Assembly (NCBI GenBank): GCA_943736015.1
Contig: OX031060.1
Coordinates: 5,283,501 to 5,347,500, forward strand
Direction: 5' to 3'
DNA length: 64,000 nt
Source: Tridacna crocea
Lineage: Eukaryota > Mollusca > Bivalvia > Cardiida > Cardiidae
A program made the position numbers and the translations under genes. The notes beneath the pieces were generated by a model. It had not been told where the DNA came from and made no database searches. It saw only the letters and a program-made list of their open reading frames with translations. This document shows, one piece after another, positions 22,041 to 31,723 of the stretch (the stretch's first letter is position 1; every line of letters begins with the position of its first letter).

Positions 22041-23120
22041 TTTAGCTCCACTGGCCATAGGCCAATACGTTTATGTCATGGCCTGGTGGCTGTCTTGCGT
22101 CTGTCCATGCATGTGTTAACTTCTCTGCAACTACAACTACTCTTCCAATTTTGATGAAGTTGTGCAGGAATGAATGAAAAATATTAACCCTTTACTCCAT
22201 AGATACTCATTTCTACGCATTGCTTGTAGGAGCCTTTGGAAAACATTGTGGCAAAAGGTGAAATTGCTCGTCACGAGCAATTTCACCTTTTGCCACAATG
22301 TTTTCTACACTATCAAAAGGTGTTATATACACATAAGAAATGGCTTCATCCTTGCTGTTACTTAGGGTCAATTGGAGATACCATAGAAATGCAATATGGG
22401 GTAAAGGGTTAAAAATGGTTGCAAATCATCTTGTCTGAAACTATAAGGAAAAGGGTTTCCAAGTTTGGTATGTACCTTTCTCATGTTTTACAAGGCCTTT
22501 TATTGAGGATACTTTGAAAATCTTCTTTTTGTTTATCAACACACATTCTGGACCTGTATTATTTGGTATTGAGCTTTGTCTTGTGGACCTCCACCAGGAT
22601 TCAAGTAATTGTAGCTTTATAGCTAAAAAATGGCTTTGCCCTTGGTCATAACTTTCACATAGGATTTTATAGAGAAGATTTTGTGCATCTTCTAGCTTAA
22701 AACCAATTGTTTGGCTTGTAGTGTTTTCTTATTAGCCAGTGGACACATACAGGGCCATCCTGGCCCTCTTGTTCAATTACACTTCCTAGGTCAAAATTGA
22801 TCCTTACCCCCAACCTTCCACCCCTCTTGAATTCATAACTTTTACTTAGACTCATATGGTTAAAACTCCAAAGATCTTTGTATGCCTGACCTGTATTAAA
22901 TGGCATGTTGCTTTATCTTCATGATCTCTACATGGATTCAAGTAATTTTAACTCTGTGATCAAAAATAGCTTTGGGTCACAACTTCCACATGAGCTTTTA
23001 TAGGGAAAATTTTCAAGTCCTCTTGTGTGGAACCATTTTGCCTAGAATTGTGTATTTTGTAATATGGCTTGTGTGTGTTAGTCAGTGGAGCAATACAGGG
23101 CTATCGTGTCCTTCTTGTTT
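22041..23120 (+). mobile_element. Helentron-like element, second subfamily, with two tandem 3' ends
   Basis: 5' end TTAGCTCCACTGGCC pairs with the 3' GTCAGTGGAGC at about 23077. Two 3' terminal copies are present: GCCAGTGGACACATACAGGGCC with hairpin GGGCCATCCTGGCCC (22735-22780) and TCAGTGGAGCAATACAGGGC (23078-23120). The two internal units (about 22546-22735 and 22876-23078) share GGATTCAAGTAATT. A TTAA-B MITE is inserted at 22184-22412. Confidence 0.65.
22184..22412 (+). mobile_element. TTAA-B MITE, full length, perfect core
   Basis: Core 22240-22305 pairs throughout around GCTCGTCACGAGC. Inserted in the Helentron-like element 22041-23120, so it is younger than that element. Confidence 0.85.
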
Positions 23121-23138
23121 CCTCATTCAGTAACATGG

Positions 23139-24551
23139 CAATTGACCAGTAGATAACTCCGCCTACTGCTATCAATTGATAGCTGATAAATTACTTATTA
23201 TCCAATCAAAATCGATAATCCGCGCGCACCTGTTTCTATGCATACATCCAAAATTGGAAGAAGAGTAAAATTAAAGTGAAAATGACAGAAAATCAAGACT
23301 GGAGATTATAAGTATTTCATAGATTCAACAGATCAAAAAGATTTATATTGAATCAAATATTGAGCTTTTGATTGTATTTATTAAAATAAATTCAAATTCA
23401 TGCTATACTTCGTCATGTGAATATCATTGCATACAAATTATGCATTTTCCCTAGTATAAATATTGTCATTGGTTGTGTTGGTTTCTCGCCATTTCCCATG
23501 TCGTACATGTCACACACCTTATTTACGCAACGTTGGCTGCTGTCAACCTGTGTATCGGTGGTTTGAAATGATGAAGTAAACGGATCTGGTCCATACCACT
23601 AAAAGAAGTCAATATCAAATCAGCCACAGATCTAGCATGTACTTGGGTTTGAATTTGACATGTTTATTTATCACACACGGGTTGAATTTAACACGTTTAT
23701 TAATTGCACATGATAACAAATTGACCCATATTTCACACCTTTATATTAAAATTAAAAGATTTTCATCAAGCATTTCGCCGCATTAAATATGGACTGTGAT
23801 TAACCCTTTTAACAATTAACACGTATTTGTCCAGGTATTTAGTTTCTTGATCATGCATTGTACTTGCATTCTTATACTTTCACACTTTACACCCTAAGTG
23901 TGCGGGTATTATGAAAATCAAAGGGCAAGAGTATAGTAGACCACTGATCATGAAGAATATTTAAACAGAAACAGAAAAACAAATAAATCATTCGGGTAGA
24001 GACAATCGGTTAATCAGTAGGTACACTGTAAAATTCGGATCTAAAAAGATATTTGAAGTTAACGCAGCTTTCATACGATAAAAGGAAGTGTATATATAAT
24101 ATGTATTAACCATCAGAGGGCTAATTAAATGAAATGAAAAACATTATCTGGCAGGGGAAACCTTAGAACTGGTATTTTAAGGCTATTTTATCCTAAATCT
24201 ACAATTACTAGTCTAAACGTTATCCACGTTGTCTGCAATAGCACCTAAGAAATGTGCTTCATACTCTATGTGTTTAATTTCTGATACTCGTTACTACTTT
24301 TAATCTAAAACCGCCTCTGGTTTTCAAATAGTAATATAATACACTTGTAAAATATTTGTATTCGATTTTACATTTTTTGAACCAAGTTTTTGGTTGAAAT
24401 GTCGTTTTATAAGGCAGACAATGTATAAGGTGATGTACATATATATACAATGTGTATAGTGTATCTACTATGTTGCTTACGAAATAATGTCTAAGGGGCG
24501 GGGTTACGCGATAGGGGCGGAGCGTCGACTCTCTTGTCTACTGGTCAATTG
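23139..24551. mobile_element. TIR element, 1413 bp, with 4-bp target duplication ATGG
   Basis: Ends CAATTGACCAGTAGA and TCTACTGGTCAATTG, followed inward by CTCCGCC / GGCGGAG. Direct ATGG flanks lie at 23135-23138 and 24552-24555. There is no ORF of note inside, so it is non-autonomous. It is inserted between the Helentron-like end and a TTAA-A MITE. Confidence 0.7.
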
Positions 24552-24570
24552 ATGGGGCAACAGTACAAGT

Positions 24571-25874
24571 TTAAACCTTTTACCAAACTATCCTGTATTT
24601 CCACATCATATAAAAGAAGTTTTCAAAAGCATTGTTGGAAAAGGAGAAAATTATGGTAAACAGCATTTTTTTTCTTTTTTTATACGCCCAAAGGGTCATA
24701 TAATGTTATACCCCCTGTCGTCCGTCTGTCTGTCCTTCCGTCTGTTAGCAATTTCTTGTGTGCGCAACTCCTACAGTTTCCATTGGAATTATTTGAAACT
24801 TACCACAATGTATCTCCATGATGTCTAGTTGTGCACCTGGGTCTTAGAATTTGGATCGCTGTTTTGTGTTCTAAAATTATCTGCCCCTGATTTCTGAAAT
24901 AATCAACTTTTCACTTTGAATTTTTGTTCAGGCTATCACTTCCATACTATAACAGGTATCAACTTGAAACTACATACACTGATAGAACATATTAATTGAG
25001 AAGTGCAGTGCACATGAACCATAACTCTGCCACCATTATTTTTTGAATTACTGCCCTTTGTTAATTTTCAGTTTGAATTTTTGTCTTTAAATTTTTGTTT
25101 TTAACTTCCAAACTATAAAAGCTATTAACTTGGAACTTCATACACTGATAGAACCCATCATGGAGAAGTGCATTGCACATGAACCATAACTCTGTCACCT
25201 TTATTTTTTGAGTTACTGCCCTTTGTTAATTTTCAGTTTGAATTTTTGTCCAGGCCATAACTTCCAAACTATAAAAGCTATTAACTTGGAACTTCACACA
25301 CTGATAGAACACATTATGGAGAAGGGCATTGCACATGAATCATAAGTGTGCCACCTTTATTTTTTGACTTATTGCCATTTGTTAATTTTCAGTTTGAATT
25401 TTTGTAAAGACCATAACTTCCAAACTTCAAAAACCATCATCTTGAAACTTCAAAGACTAATAGAACACATTATGAAGAAGTGCATTGCACAAGAACCATA
25501 ACTCTGTCATCCTTCTTTTTGAGTTATTGCCCTTTTCACTTCGAATTTTCGTCTGGGCCATAATTTCTAAAATATAAAAGATATGATCTTGAATCTTCAA
25601 AGACTGATAGAACACCTTGTGGATAAGAGCAGTTCACAAAATTTGTAACTTTGCCACCCTTATTTTTTTAGTTATTGCCCTTTAATATTTTTCACATATC
25701 ATGAAGAATAACTACTCTTCATTCATGGCCCATCCGTCAATGCAACTCATTTCACTGACAAGCCCCTTAGGGTGTATATGCGCCGCTCTGCGTAGCTCTT
25801 TTCCCACAATGTTATCATAAGCCTCTTTTCTCGTTTTTTTTTTTTTATTAAGGATTGTGTTGTGAAGGATTTAA
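24571..25874 (-). mobile_element. TTAA-A MITE split by a Helentron-like element
   Basis: Left part 24571-24681 ends in the T-run of the core; right part resumes TTTTCCCACAATGTTATC at about 25799 and ends at TTAA 25871, shared with the next copy. Confidence 0.7.
24682..25802 (+). mobile_element. Helentron-like element (TATACGCCC type) with five tandem units, inside a MITE
   Basis: 5' end TATACGCCCAAAGGG and 3' CCCTTAGGGTGTATA are inverted; the 3' part is followed by GCGCCGCTCTGCG (imperfect hairpin) and CTCTTTT. A short GTCCGTCTGTCTGTCC microsatellite precedes five units of 150-165 bp beginning near 24917, 25069, 25234, 25390 and 25538 (CAGTTTGAATTTTTGTC). It splits the TTAA-A copy 24571-25874 at the T-run of the hairpin core. 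Confidence 0.7.
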
Positions 25875-26097
25875 CTCTTTAACAAACGTCAAAATTTTAG
25901 ACTGGTCCAATTGAAAGCATTTGCCGACGACAAAATAAACGTGAATGAAAATTTGAAAGTTTTAGTGGGAAGGGAAGAAAACAATGGGGGGAAAAGGAGA
26001 AAATGCTGGTTACCAGCATTTTCTCTTTTTCCTACAATGTTTTCAGAGGGCTTCTTTCTTAGTGTCAGAAAAGTTGGGGTTTTGTAGAAAAGGGTTA
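25871..26097 (+). mobile_element. TTAA-A MITE upstream of the IAP RING exon
   Basis: Shares TTAA with the copy before it; core GCTGGTTACCAGC with CTCTTTTTCCTAC in the right arm; right end AAAAGGGTTAT. Ends 200 bp before the RING exon, in its intron. Confidence 0.75.
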
Positions 26098-26298
26098 TAC
26101 AGCCTCAGTAACAGGTTTTGTTTTAAAATATTAATTGTGTCTAAATTCTAATTTTAAACATTGTATGTGTTTGCTTTTTTTTTTGAGGATGAAAAGTGAT
26201 TACATTTTTTACATACATATTTCATACTCTACTGCTGAATGACAAGTTATGATGTTTATTAGTTTTTGTGTCCAATTTTTGTAATGTATAACTTTCAG

Positions 26299-26501
26299 AT
26301 TCAAGATCAAAGTCAATCAAGGAGGAGAATGAGAAGCTGAAAGGGCAGACTTTGTGCAGGGTATGCACAACCAATACAGTCTGTATTGTTTTACTGCCCT
26401 GTGGGCACCTTTGTGCCTGTGATGAGTGCGGGTCAGCCTTGCGGACGTGCCCAATGTGCCAGAAAGATGTCAAAGGCACAGTGAAAACCTACATGTCATA
26501 A
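26299..26501 (+). CDS. Last coding exon of an IAP (BIRC-type) gene: C-terminal RING finger
   Basis: Acceptor ACTTTCAG ends at 26298; the first two bases complete a split codon, then 66 codons run to TAA at 26499-26501. After a charged lead (KEENEKLKGQ) comes LCRVC...CIVLLPCGHLCACDECG...LRTCPMCQ, a C3HC4 RING with the Cys and His ligands in IAP spacing, and the family tail VKGTVKTYMS. Such RINGs are E3 ubiquitin ligase modules that ubiquitinate caspases, signalling partners or the IAP itself in the cytoplasm. BIR domains, expected upstream, were not found in the preceding 26 kb, so the previous exon is either short and missed or outside the window. Which IAP paralogue this is cannot be told. 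It could also be one of the expanded bivalve IAP set. Confidence 0.9.
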
Positions 26502-26880
26502 CAAAGGAGATGATTCGGTGAAACCTGGACATTTGAAAAAATACAACAACAATCAAGCTTCAGCATCAGTGACTCCAACTCACTCACTAGAAGCTTGATT
26601 GTTGTTGTTGTTTTTTCTAAAGATTTTTTTTTCAACATTTTTTTTTTCATCAGTATTGGGATATAAATCAGTGACTGTGCATACATGTTCTATATACTGA
26701 ATTTTTTTCAGTTACTTTAAAGATACTTCAATGTGAGAACTTGCTCTCCAATCTGTCATGGTCGTGTGCTTAGCAGAGTCTATAATTACTGGACATGCAT
26801 AGTGAAATCACCAAGTACAAAACAGCTTGTACTTAGCAACCAACTTCTTTAAGAGAATGTTAATTTGATGCTACATGCCT
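26502..26880 (+). other. 3' UTR region of the IAP gene with a stem-loop
   Basis: Directly after the stop codon. Arms at 26543-26561 and 26590-26611 pair over about 19 bp (one arm reads ACAACAACAATCAAGCTTC) around a 28-base loop. No clear AATAAA was found close by, so the transcript end is unknown. Confidence 0.5.
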
Positions 26881-26883
26881 ACC

Positions 26884-27276
26884 TAACTCTTTACTGTGCA
26901 AAAAATTTAGACTTTAATTTGTCCTAATTAAATGCATTTGCAGATGACAAACGATGTAGGGAAAAAGAAAAATGCTGGTCACCATTTGCTTAACTTTTAG
27001 GCTACTAAGTGCGACTCACAGACTTTTTGCAGATGGTGTAGATTAAGATCAGACTGCACAGAATGTGCAGTCTGATCTCTGATCTACGCTGTTCGAGAAG
27101 GAAATATTATTCTATAAAGCAAAACTTTGACCTAGTATTATTTGAGTTCTTACAATCAAAATGAAAACTTGATTCTAGTTGTATTAGCAGGATAAGGGTT
27201 AACCTACAATGTTTTCAAAAGCCCTCTTCAGGGTTTTGAAAACCCTGGATAAGATTAGATGGTAAAGGATTAGTTA
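26884..27276 (+). mobile_element. TTAA-A MITE split by TTAA-Q
   Basis: Left part CTCTTTACTGTGC...GCTGGTCACC, right part CCTACAATGTTTTCAAAAGC...GGTAAAGGATTAGTTAA; TTAA-Q lies at the loop. Confidence 0.7.
26990..27202 (+). mobile_element. TTAA-Q fold-back MITE nested in a TTAA-A MITE
   Basis: Bounded by TTAA on both sides. Left end CTTTTAGGCTACTAAGTG, centre AGACTGCACAGAATGTGCAGTCT, right end GCAGGATAAGGG. Removing it leaves one TTAA and a readable TTAA-A sequence (CTGGTCACCATTTGC, then CCTACAATGTTTTC). Confidence 0.8.
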
Positions 27277-27315
27277 AACTATGAGTCCATCTGCTGTTAC
27301 AGGTCACTTAATCCT

Positions 27316-27544
27316 TTAACTCTTTACCACACAATCCAGACTTTTAACAACCCTGATATAGAAGCCTTTTGAAAACATTGTGGGAAAAGGAGAAAATGCT
27401 GGTAATCAGCATTTTCTTCTTTTCCCACAATGTTTTCTATCCTCCCAAAATCAAGAATCAATTTTTGATTCACGTTTATTTTGTCGTCTGCAAATGCTTT
27501 CAATTTGGAGTAGTCCAAAAGTTTTTCGTTTAGAAAAGAGTTAA
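27316..27544 (-). mobile_element. TTAA-A MITE, full length
   Basis: TTAACTCTTTACCACACAATCC to AGAAAAGAGTTAA; core GCTGGTAATCAGC. Confidence 0.8.
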
Positions 27545-27557
27545 TCAAACAACAGGT

Positions 27558-27735
27558 ATTGAGACTGGTCCAAATTGCAAGCACTTACAGATGACAAATG
27601 AATAAAAAGTGACATAATGGAATTTGCTTCTAAAAGGTAAAAACATTGTGGTAAAAGGAGGAAATGCTGGTTACCCGCATTTTTTCTCTTCCCATGATGC
27701 CTTCAGAAGCCTATTTTCTTTAGGGTTGAAGAAAT
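27558..27735 (+). mobile_element. TTAA-A MITE, partial
   Basis: Starts inside the left arm (GACTGGTCCAAATTGC); core ATTGTGGTAAAAGGAGG...GTTACCCGC. Confidence 0.55.
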
Positions 27736-27825
27736 AAATATACATAATACATGTAAATGTATCTTTATTTTGATGTTGTGCATGTGTCATGAAATGCATC
27801 AACAGGCCCTAAAGCACCTCTCACA

Positions 27826-28054
27826 TTAACTCATTACCAAACGACAATATTCTAGGCTTGTCCAAATCCAAAGCATTTGCAGACGACAAAATGAAAGTGA
27901 CTGAAAATTAAAAATTTGTTTTGTGAAGAGTAGAAAACATTGTGGGAAAAGGAGAAAATGCTTGTTACAAGCATTTTCTCCTTTTTCCACAATGTTTTCT
28001 TAAGGATTCTTTCTCAGGGTCGTCAAAAGGAGGGATTGAGTGGTAATGGGTTAA
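27826..28054 (+). mobile_element. TTAA-A MITE, full length, matched loop change
   Basis: Core GCTTGTTACAAGC: both arms differ from GCTGGTTACCAGC in a paired way. Right end GAGTGGTAATGGGTTAA. Confidence 0.85.
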
Positions 28055-28152
28055 AAGTTGTCTCTGCACCCTGTGTAGACCAAAATCAGAGTGCACAAAA
28101 CGTGCAGTCTGATTCTTTATCTTCACTTCTTGCTTTGCTTAGACGTTCTTAA
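28051..28152. mobile_element. Shortened TTAA-Q MITE
   Basis: Centre GAGTGCACAAAACGTGCAGTCT; TTAA on both sides, each shared with a neighbouring TTAA-A copy. Internal parts are deleted. Confidence 0.55.
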
Positions 28153-28382
28153 CCCTTTACCAAACAATCCCTGGCTTTTATGACCTTGTGATAGAAACCT
28201 TTTGAAAGCATTGTGAGAAAAGGAGAAAATGCTGGTAACCAGCATTTTGTGCTTTTCCCACAATTTTTTCTATCTTGCTGGAAACAAATATCAATTTTTG
28301 AGTACTGGTAACGTTTATTTTGTTGTCTGCAAATTCTTTCAATTTGGACCGGTCTAAAATTTTATCATTTGGTAAAGGGTTG
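28149..28382 (-). mobile_element. TTAA-A MITE
   Basis: TTAACCCTTTACC at left; right end GGTAAAGGGTTGA has lost the TTAA. Confidence 0.75.
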
Positions 28383-28554
28383 ACAGAAGTCAGTTTTAGA
28401 ATTGCAATCTTTTGGATTATCTTTCTTGACTAGAAATGTCTGATGGGTTTATTCCGCATCTCTCGAAGAAGAATTATTGACTTTCAGTTACTACAGGTTG
28501 TTCCAAAATTATGTTTACCGTATGAGTGCCTAACACAACTGCAGTAGCTATTGT

Positions 28555-28615
28555 GGTAGATGCAGATCAAGATTAGACTGCACAGAATGTGCAGTGTGGG
28601 ATGGGTTTGTATACA
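28555..28615. mobile_element. TTAA-Q core fragment
   Basis: TAGACTGCACAGAATGTGCAGTG with AGATCAAG to its left; ends are gone. Confidence 0.5.
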
Positions 28616-28674
28616 CCAACCAATTTCTCAAAAGCATTCTTTTTGTTATTCTGGAAAATATTCTAAATTTGAAA

Positions 28675-28903
28675 TTAACTCTTTACTGAACAACAAGTTT
28701 ATAGACTGGTCCAAATTGAAAGCATTTGCAGACCACAAAATATATGTGACTGAAAAATTGAAATGTGATTTGGGAAAGGTTGAAAACATTGTGGGAAAAG
28801 GAGAAAATGCTGGTTACCAGCATTTTCTCCTTTTCCTACAATGTTTTCAAAAGGCTTCTGCCTCAGGGTTGTCAAAAGTCGTCATTGTGTGGTAAAGGAT
28901 TAA
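28675..28903 (+). mobile_element. TTAA-A MITE, full length
   Basis: Core with CCTTTTCCTACAATG in the right arm; ends GTGTGGTAAAGGATTAA. Confidence 0.8.
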
Positions 28904-29030
28904 CACCACTTCTGATTGGCTAAATCATTTGGTTTAGCCAATCAGAAGTTTTGTTACTTTCAAGTATAGAAAATTGTTGAGAATGAAAATAAAAAGGTTC
29001 TCAAGAATGAAGAATGGTTGGTAAATGTAG
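28904..29030. mobile_element. Fragment of the TGTATTCACCAACC fold-back MITE
   Basis: Holds the central inverted repeat (CTTCTGATTGGCTAAA / TTTAGCCAATCAGAAG) and one outer arm ending GAATGGTTGGTAAATG. It follows directly on the TTAA end of the MITE 28675-28903. Confidence 0.65.
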
Positions 29031-29074
29031 CCCTAAATCTGTGATCTTGTCTATCTGTCTGTTATGCTTAGATT

Positions 29075-29302
29075 TTAACTCTTTACCACACAATCCCAAC
29101 TTTTAACGACCCTAAGAAAGAAAACTTTTGAAAACATTCTAGTAAAAGGAGAAAATGCTGGTAACCAGCATTTTCTCCTTTTCCCACAATGCTTTCTAAC
29201 ATTCCCAAATTAAATTTTGATTTTGATTCACATTTACTTTGTTGTCTGCTAATGTTCTCAGTTTGAACTAATCCAAAGTTTCATTGTTTGATAAAGAGTT
29301 AA
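29075..29302 (-). mobile_element. TTAA-A MITE, full length
   Basis: Core left arm ACATTCTAGTAAAAGG is changed and unpaired at several positions; GCTGGTAACCAGC kept. Confidence 0.8.
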
Positions 29303-29528
29303 ACAAAAGCCTTGAAATTGCATTAATTTCAGACTTATTTCTTAACTGAAAATATCCATGAGGTTATTTGGCACCCTTAGGGTAAAGCCGGAATTTAAGA
29401 TCAAAGATTGCAGACAGCTTGCCTTATAAGCAATGTGGTTTGTAATGGATTCATCAAAGATTAGACTTTTTACCAGATGACAAAGTTTAAGATTGGCTCA
29501 CATTAAGTTCATTTGCAAACAAATTTTA

Positions 29529-29744
29529 TTAACTCTATACCAGATGACAGAAATTAAGCCTGGTCAAAATTGAAGGCATATACTGCTATTATGATACATA
29601 CTAATTTTGCCTTTAAAAGGGTTTAAAATGCCATGGGCAAATCTGAAAATGCTGGTTGCTAGCAGTTTCTCCTTATCCCAGAATATTTTTAAAAATCCCT
29701 TTCTTTGGGTTGTCAAATCTTAGAAATGTTTGGTGAAAGGTTAA
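29529..29744 (+). mobile_element. TTAA-A MITE, decayed
   Basis: TTAACTCTATACCAGATGAC; core GCTGGTTGCTAGC; right end GGTGAAAGGTTAA. Confidence 0.6.
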
Positions 29745-29842
29745 AAAAGGATACATGATAGGAAAGGCAATTGAAAGTGTAAAAAACTTGTTCAAAAAGG
29801 AGAGAAATGTTGGTTCCCACTTATTTTTTCTCCATCAATGAT

Positions 29843-30060
29843 TTAACTCCAGCAAATAACAAAATTTTACACGTGTCCGAATTGGAGGATTTTGCAGATG
29901 ACAGATTGAATATTACTATATTGATACATGTAGTTTCTTTCTTGAAGGGAAAGAATACTGTGTGAAAAAAGAAGAAATTGTTGGTTAACAGCACTAGCTC
30001 TAGGTCCTTCCCTCAAAATGTTTTCGTTAGCCTTTCTCTATGTCCTAATCTTTCTTAGTT
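29843..30060 (+). mobile_element. TTAA-A MITE, very decayed
   Basis: ACTCCAGCAAATAACAAAAT, then GAATACTGTGTGAAAAAAG and TTGGTTAACAGC; no clear right end. Confidence 0.45.
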
Positions 30061-30095
30061 TTTCTGCCTGTTTTGAAACGGACGCCATCATTCAA

Positions 30096-30297
30096 CCTCT
30101 TACCTTTATAATCCCGACTTCTAAACGACCCTAAGAAAGAGGCTTTTTTGAAAACATTGTGGGAAAAGGAGAAAATGCTGGGAACCAGCATTTTCTCCTT
30201 TCCCCACAATACTTTCTACCCTTACCAAAATTGTTATTTTGCCTGCAAGTGCTTTCATTTTGGACTAGTCTAAAAAATTTTTGTTGGGTATAGAGCT
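30096..30297 (-). mobile_element. TTAA-A MITE, internal deletion
   Basis: Core GCTGGGAACCAGC with matching long arms; part of the right arm is missing. Confidence 0.65.
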
Positions 30298-30604
30298 AAG
30301 CCATCTTTAATTTCTTGGCTACAAGTGCTTTCCTTCATGTCTAAACTTTTTCCTCTGGTAAGGTGTGATTAACAGAAATTTTTTGGTTAGAACTATTAGT
30401 TTGGAGAGAAAAAAAGGGTATGTGACAGTTGCTTGAAATAAGCATTGTCTGTAATATGAATATTTTTTTTGGAATTCATGTGAAATGTTGAAGTTATGAA
30501 GTAATCGACAAGAGCAAACTCTTGTTTACAAAGTGCTGTGCTACAATCTCAACTGAAAGAGAAGTTATTATGGAACAACTTGTTAATTTAGGAATTGGTA
30601 ATTT

Positions 30605-30837
30605 AATAATCCCTTTACCCTACAATACCAAGTTATAACGACCCTGAAAAGAGCTGGCTTTTGAAAACATTGTGAGAAAAGAGAAAATGCTGGTAACCAG
30701 CATTTTCTCCATACCCCACAATGTTTTCTACCTTTTTACAAAAAGGAATAAGAATGATTTGATTAACATTTAATTTGTTGTCATGAAAAGCTTTGTAATT
30801 GGACTATTCTAAGATTTTGATTTGTGGTAAAGAGTTC
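30605..30837 (-). mobile_element. TTAA-A MITE
   Basis: CCCTTTACCCTACAATACC at left, core ATTGTGAGAAAAG...CTCCATACCCCACAATG, right GTGGTAAAGAGTTCA. Confidence 0.65.
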
Positions 30838-30965
30838 ACATGGGTATTGGCTAGGATGCAATAATGTTAGTCTCTGTATACAGTGTGCAACCTTTTCAAA
30901 AGCTTTCAACTAATTTTACTTTTTTTATGGTACATTACATTGCAGTAAATAGAATCCATTGTAAT

Positions 30966-31166
30966 CACCCTTTGCCAAACAAACTGGACCCTGAATGAAC
31001 CTGGAAAAATAAAATGCCTTATAAAAAGAGTATGGAAAAAAGGAGAGTATGCTGGAGACCAGGATTTTCTCCTTTTCCAGCAAAGTTTTTCTACCAGTTT
31101 AAAATCAAATTTCAAATATTTACTCTTAGTTATTTTGTTGTCTGCAAGGTGTATGGTAAAGGGTTC
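30966..31166 (-). mobile_element. TTAA-A MITE, decayed
   Basis: CACCCTTTGCCAAACAAACTG, core GCTGGAGACCAGG, right GGTAAAGGGTTCG; TTAA lost on both sides. Confidence 0.6.
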
Positions 31167-31191
31167 GAAACACTCACATATGATTTTGACA

Positions 31192-31398
31192 TTAACCCTT
31201 TACCAAACTACAAAATTTTAGACTGATCCAAATTGAAAGCACTTGCAGACGACAAAAGAAATGTGACTCAAAAATTGAACTTTCCAGCAGGGTAGAAAAC
31301 ATTGTTGGTTACCAGCATTTTCTCCTTTTCCCACAATGTTTTAAAAAGGGTTCTTTCTCAGGGTAGTTAAAAGTCAGGATTGTATGGTAAAGGGTTAA
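31192..31398 (+). mobile_element. TTAA-A MITE with half of the hairpin deleted
   Basis: Left core arm is cut short: ACATTGTTGGTTACCAGC, so the hairpin is lost although both TTAA ends are intact. Confidence 0.75.
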
Positions 31399-31544
31399 GA
31401 TATTAAGATTCAATGATAAGTCCTCTGAATCATAAATTGCCCAAAGGTTATGTTTATTAGGCTTGTCCTCAGCCAATCAACGTCTCCTCAAGATGTAGGA
31501 GGCGTGGCTTGACTGACGACATGCTAACTTAGAAAAAAAAAATG

Positions 31545-31723
31545 TGCTTGTTTTCATTGATCGCCACTCTTCCCCTTTCAGTCACATGTACTTACTTTGT
31601 TAATTATGTTTGAAAGTGACATGTAGGCCCATGGGGCCAGGTGTTTATATATATTTGTTATCAGTTTTTCTTTGTTAATTCATGCACATGTCACTGTAAT
31701 AAAATATTTACTTACTTACTTAC
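31545..31723 (+). mobile_element. Possible 3' end of another LINE with a TTAC-repeat tail
   Basis: The stretch ends GTAATAAAATATTTAC followed by a short TTAC repeat, the style of non-LTR elements with microsatellite tails. It holds a short self-complementary GGCCCATGGGGCC. No coding part is left. A weak call from 3' end style alone. Confidence 0.4.

Noticed and set aside
26222-26479. Minus-strand ORF opposite the RING exon
   Set aside because: Shadow of the IAP RING exon; the plus strand has the acceptor, the ligands and the stop.
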